From NCBI GenBank assembly GCA_955652655.1, contig CATPCK010000471.1, forward strand, positions 1 to 13,894: a stretch of DNA of 13,894 nt, given 5' to 3'. Origin of the DNA: an uncultured Ktedonobacteraceae bacterium (GTDB lineage: Bacteria > Chloroflexota > Ktedonobacteria > Ktedonobacterales > Ktedonobacteraceae). The notes under the pieces were generated by a model that searched no databases, was not told the origin of the DNA, and was given only the letters and a program-made list of their open reading frames with translations. Shown piece by piece: positions 13,321 to 13,894 of the stretch (positions are counted from its first letter, which is position 1; the number at the start of each line of letters is the position of its first letter). The translations under genes and the position numbers were made by a program.

Positions 13321-13504
13321 TGAATACAGGAACTGGTCTATCTAACACGCGCGCTTGTGGCTTCCAATTTTTTTCCTGTACCTGTTTCTGTCGGTGATTG
13401 CTGATTCCAAGTGCAGCCCGAACGCGGTTGATCTGGCTGATACTCACACTGAGGTCAAAACGTTCTCGCAGGATAACTCGAGGCTGGAGGGGCGGCGATG
13501 CACG
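13300..13504 (-). pseudogene. Possible relic of a helix-turn-helix (transposase-like) protein
   Basis: Immediately after the response-regulator stop, and in the same frame, the minus strand stays open and reads RVILRERFDLSVSISQINRV, followed by RAALGISNHRQKQ. This resembles a helix-turn-helix segment of the kind found in transposase N-termini, followed by a basic linker. There is no ribosome-binding site or good start codon; a GTG lies at 13447. The frame then runs antisense into the lipoprotein gene and stops at 13196, so only the first part is likely to be real. The identity is uncertain and the borders approximate. Confidence 0.3.
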
Positions 13505-13536
13505 CTACACCGGGCGTAAACCGGCATAGGCCTCGT
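13505..13536. repeat. Palindromic repeat, copy B (coding)
   Basis: This 32-bp stretch matches 7253-7284 at 29 of 32 bases, in the same orientation, with a single mismatch in the 27-bp core 13510-13536. Here it encodes the last residues of the response regulator and its TAG stop. The left palindrome arm is degenerate, so the stem is shorter than in the intergenic copy. Confidence 0.65.
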
Positions 13537-13894
13537 AAGCAAGGGCGAGCAAGACGCGCCGGCCGGGATCGCTTGGCGACCCATAGATGGCAAAGAAATT
13601 GTAGAGGTCGCTGACAAGATTCTCAAGCGGCCCTATGTTCGGCCCTCCGCGAGCATTGAGGAAACCCATGCGCAGGGCAATTTCATCATTGCTCAGCCCT
13701 TGCGCTATCAACGAGGCACATTCCTCCTGACGCGGCGTCAATCGCTGCCCACTTAGCTTCTTGAGCAAATAATGCAAGACCTCGGTATCGATGAAGGTTT
13801 CGTTGCGCAGCACGACGGTGGTGGCGATCTGCTCAAGGTAGGCCGGTTCAATGTGGCTAAAGAGGGCATAGCCGTGTAACCCCGGCTGTTTTCC
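13505..13894 (-). CDS. NarL-type response regulator, C-terminal part (partial)
   Basis: The minus frame is open from the window edge at 13894 to a TAG at 13507-13505 and gives 129 residues, so the N-terminal receiver domain lies mostly outside. The first residues (HGYALFSHIEPAYLEQIATT) look like the end of a receiver domain and the linker. A LuxR/NarL-like DNA-binding domain follows: RLTPRQEECASLIAQGLSND at about residues 50-69, then EIALRMGF. After this the usual recognition-helix pattern (TVENHVSNIYRKL) is replaced by a longer stretch, NARGGPNIGPLENLVSDLYN, then FFAIYGSPSDPGRR. This is an atypical, lengthened helix-turn-helix. A GTG at 13813 is only an internal codon. It might partner the orphan ComP-like kinase at 1739, but nothing in the sequence proves this. 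Confidence 0.75.
   Translation of the reverse strand, partial: GKQPGLHGYALFSHIEPAYLEQIATTVVLRNETFIDTEVLHYLLKKLSGQRLTPRQEECASLIAQGLSNDEIALRMGFLNARGGPNIGPLENLVSDLYNFFAIYGSPSDPGRRVLLALAYEAYAGLRPV

Noticed and set aside
13209..13447. Plus- and minus-strand open frames between the lipoprotein and the response regulator
   Set aside because: The plus frame has no motif or ribosome-binding site. Only the first part of the minus frame looks protein-like, and it is reported as a relic rather than a gene.
1..13894. CRISPR array, tRNA or rRNA genes, toxin-antitoxin or multi-gene defence system
   Set aside because: I found no regularly spaced repeats, cloverleaf-like segments or recognisable defence gene pairs. 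TnpB is present only as part of an IS element.

Overview
The window looks like a piece of a Chloroflexota chromosome, most likely class Ktedonobacteria. This is inferred from gene style only: a ComP-like 8-TM sensor kinase, a very long cyclase/STAND-ATPase/TPR/LuxR regulator, an SCO4226-like nickel-binding protein, an orfB-only IS200/IS605 element, moderate-to-high GC and many short gene relics. No rRNA or other taxonomic marker is present. It is a mosaic of small operons rather than one pathway.

Layout. (1) 1-48: tail of a plus-strand gene converging on a strong bidirectional terminator (76-130). (2) 141-1665, minus: a zinc-type SmtB/ArsR repressor and a CDF metal exporter, overlapping by four bases behind a near-consensus promoter. 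(3) 1739-4867, plus: a membrane sensor histidine kinase, then a zinc-dependent MDR dehydrogenase. (4) About 4868-6196: an orfB-only IS200/IS605 element with tnpB on minus, subterminal hairpins of matching design at both ends, and a likely omega-RNA over the tnpB 3' end. It sits between two MDR dehydrogenase genes. (5) 6226-7245, plus: a sorbitol/xylitol-dehydrogenase-like enzyme. (6) 7352-8604, minus: a fumarylacetoacetate-hydrolase-family enzyme followed by an internally deleted, frameshifted MBL-fold hydrolase relic. (7) 8805-8975, plus: a possible GNAT acetyltransferase tail relic, then the 1049-residue regulator (9035-12184). (8) 12528-13219, plus: a small nickel-binding-family protein and a small lipoprotein. 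(9) 13300-13894, minus: a possible helix-turn-helix relic and the C-terminal part of a NarL-type response regulator that runs off the window.

The metal operon is the clearest functional unit: rising Zn (or a similar metal) should release the SmtB-like repressor and switch on the exporter. The kinase has no adjacent response regulator; the regulator at the right edge is a possible but unproven partner. I see no CRISPR array, tRNA, rRNA or multi-gene defence system. The points most worth a second look are the TnpB element with its stop codon inside a GNRA-type hairpin loop, a 32-bp palindromic repeat shared between an intergenic site and the 3' coding end of the response regulator, the two gene relics, and the unusual residues in the cyclase-like domain.
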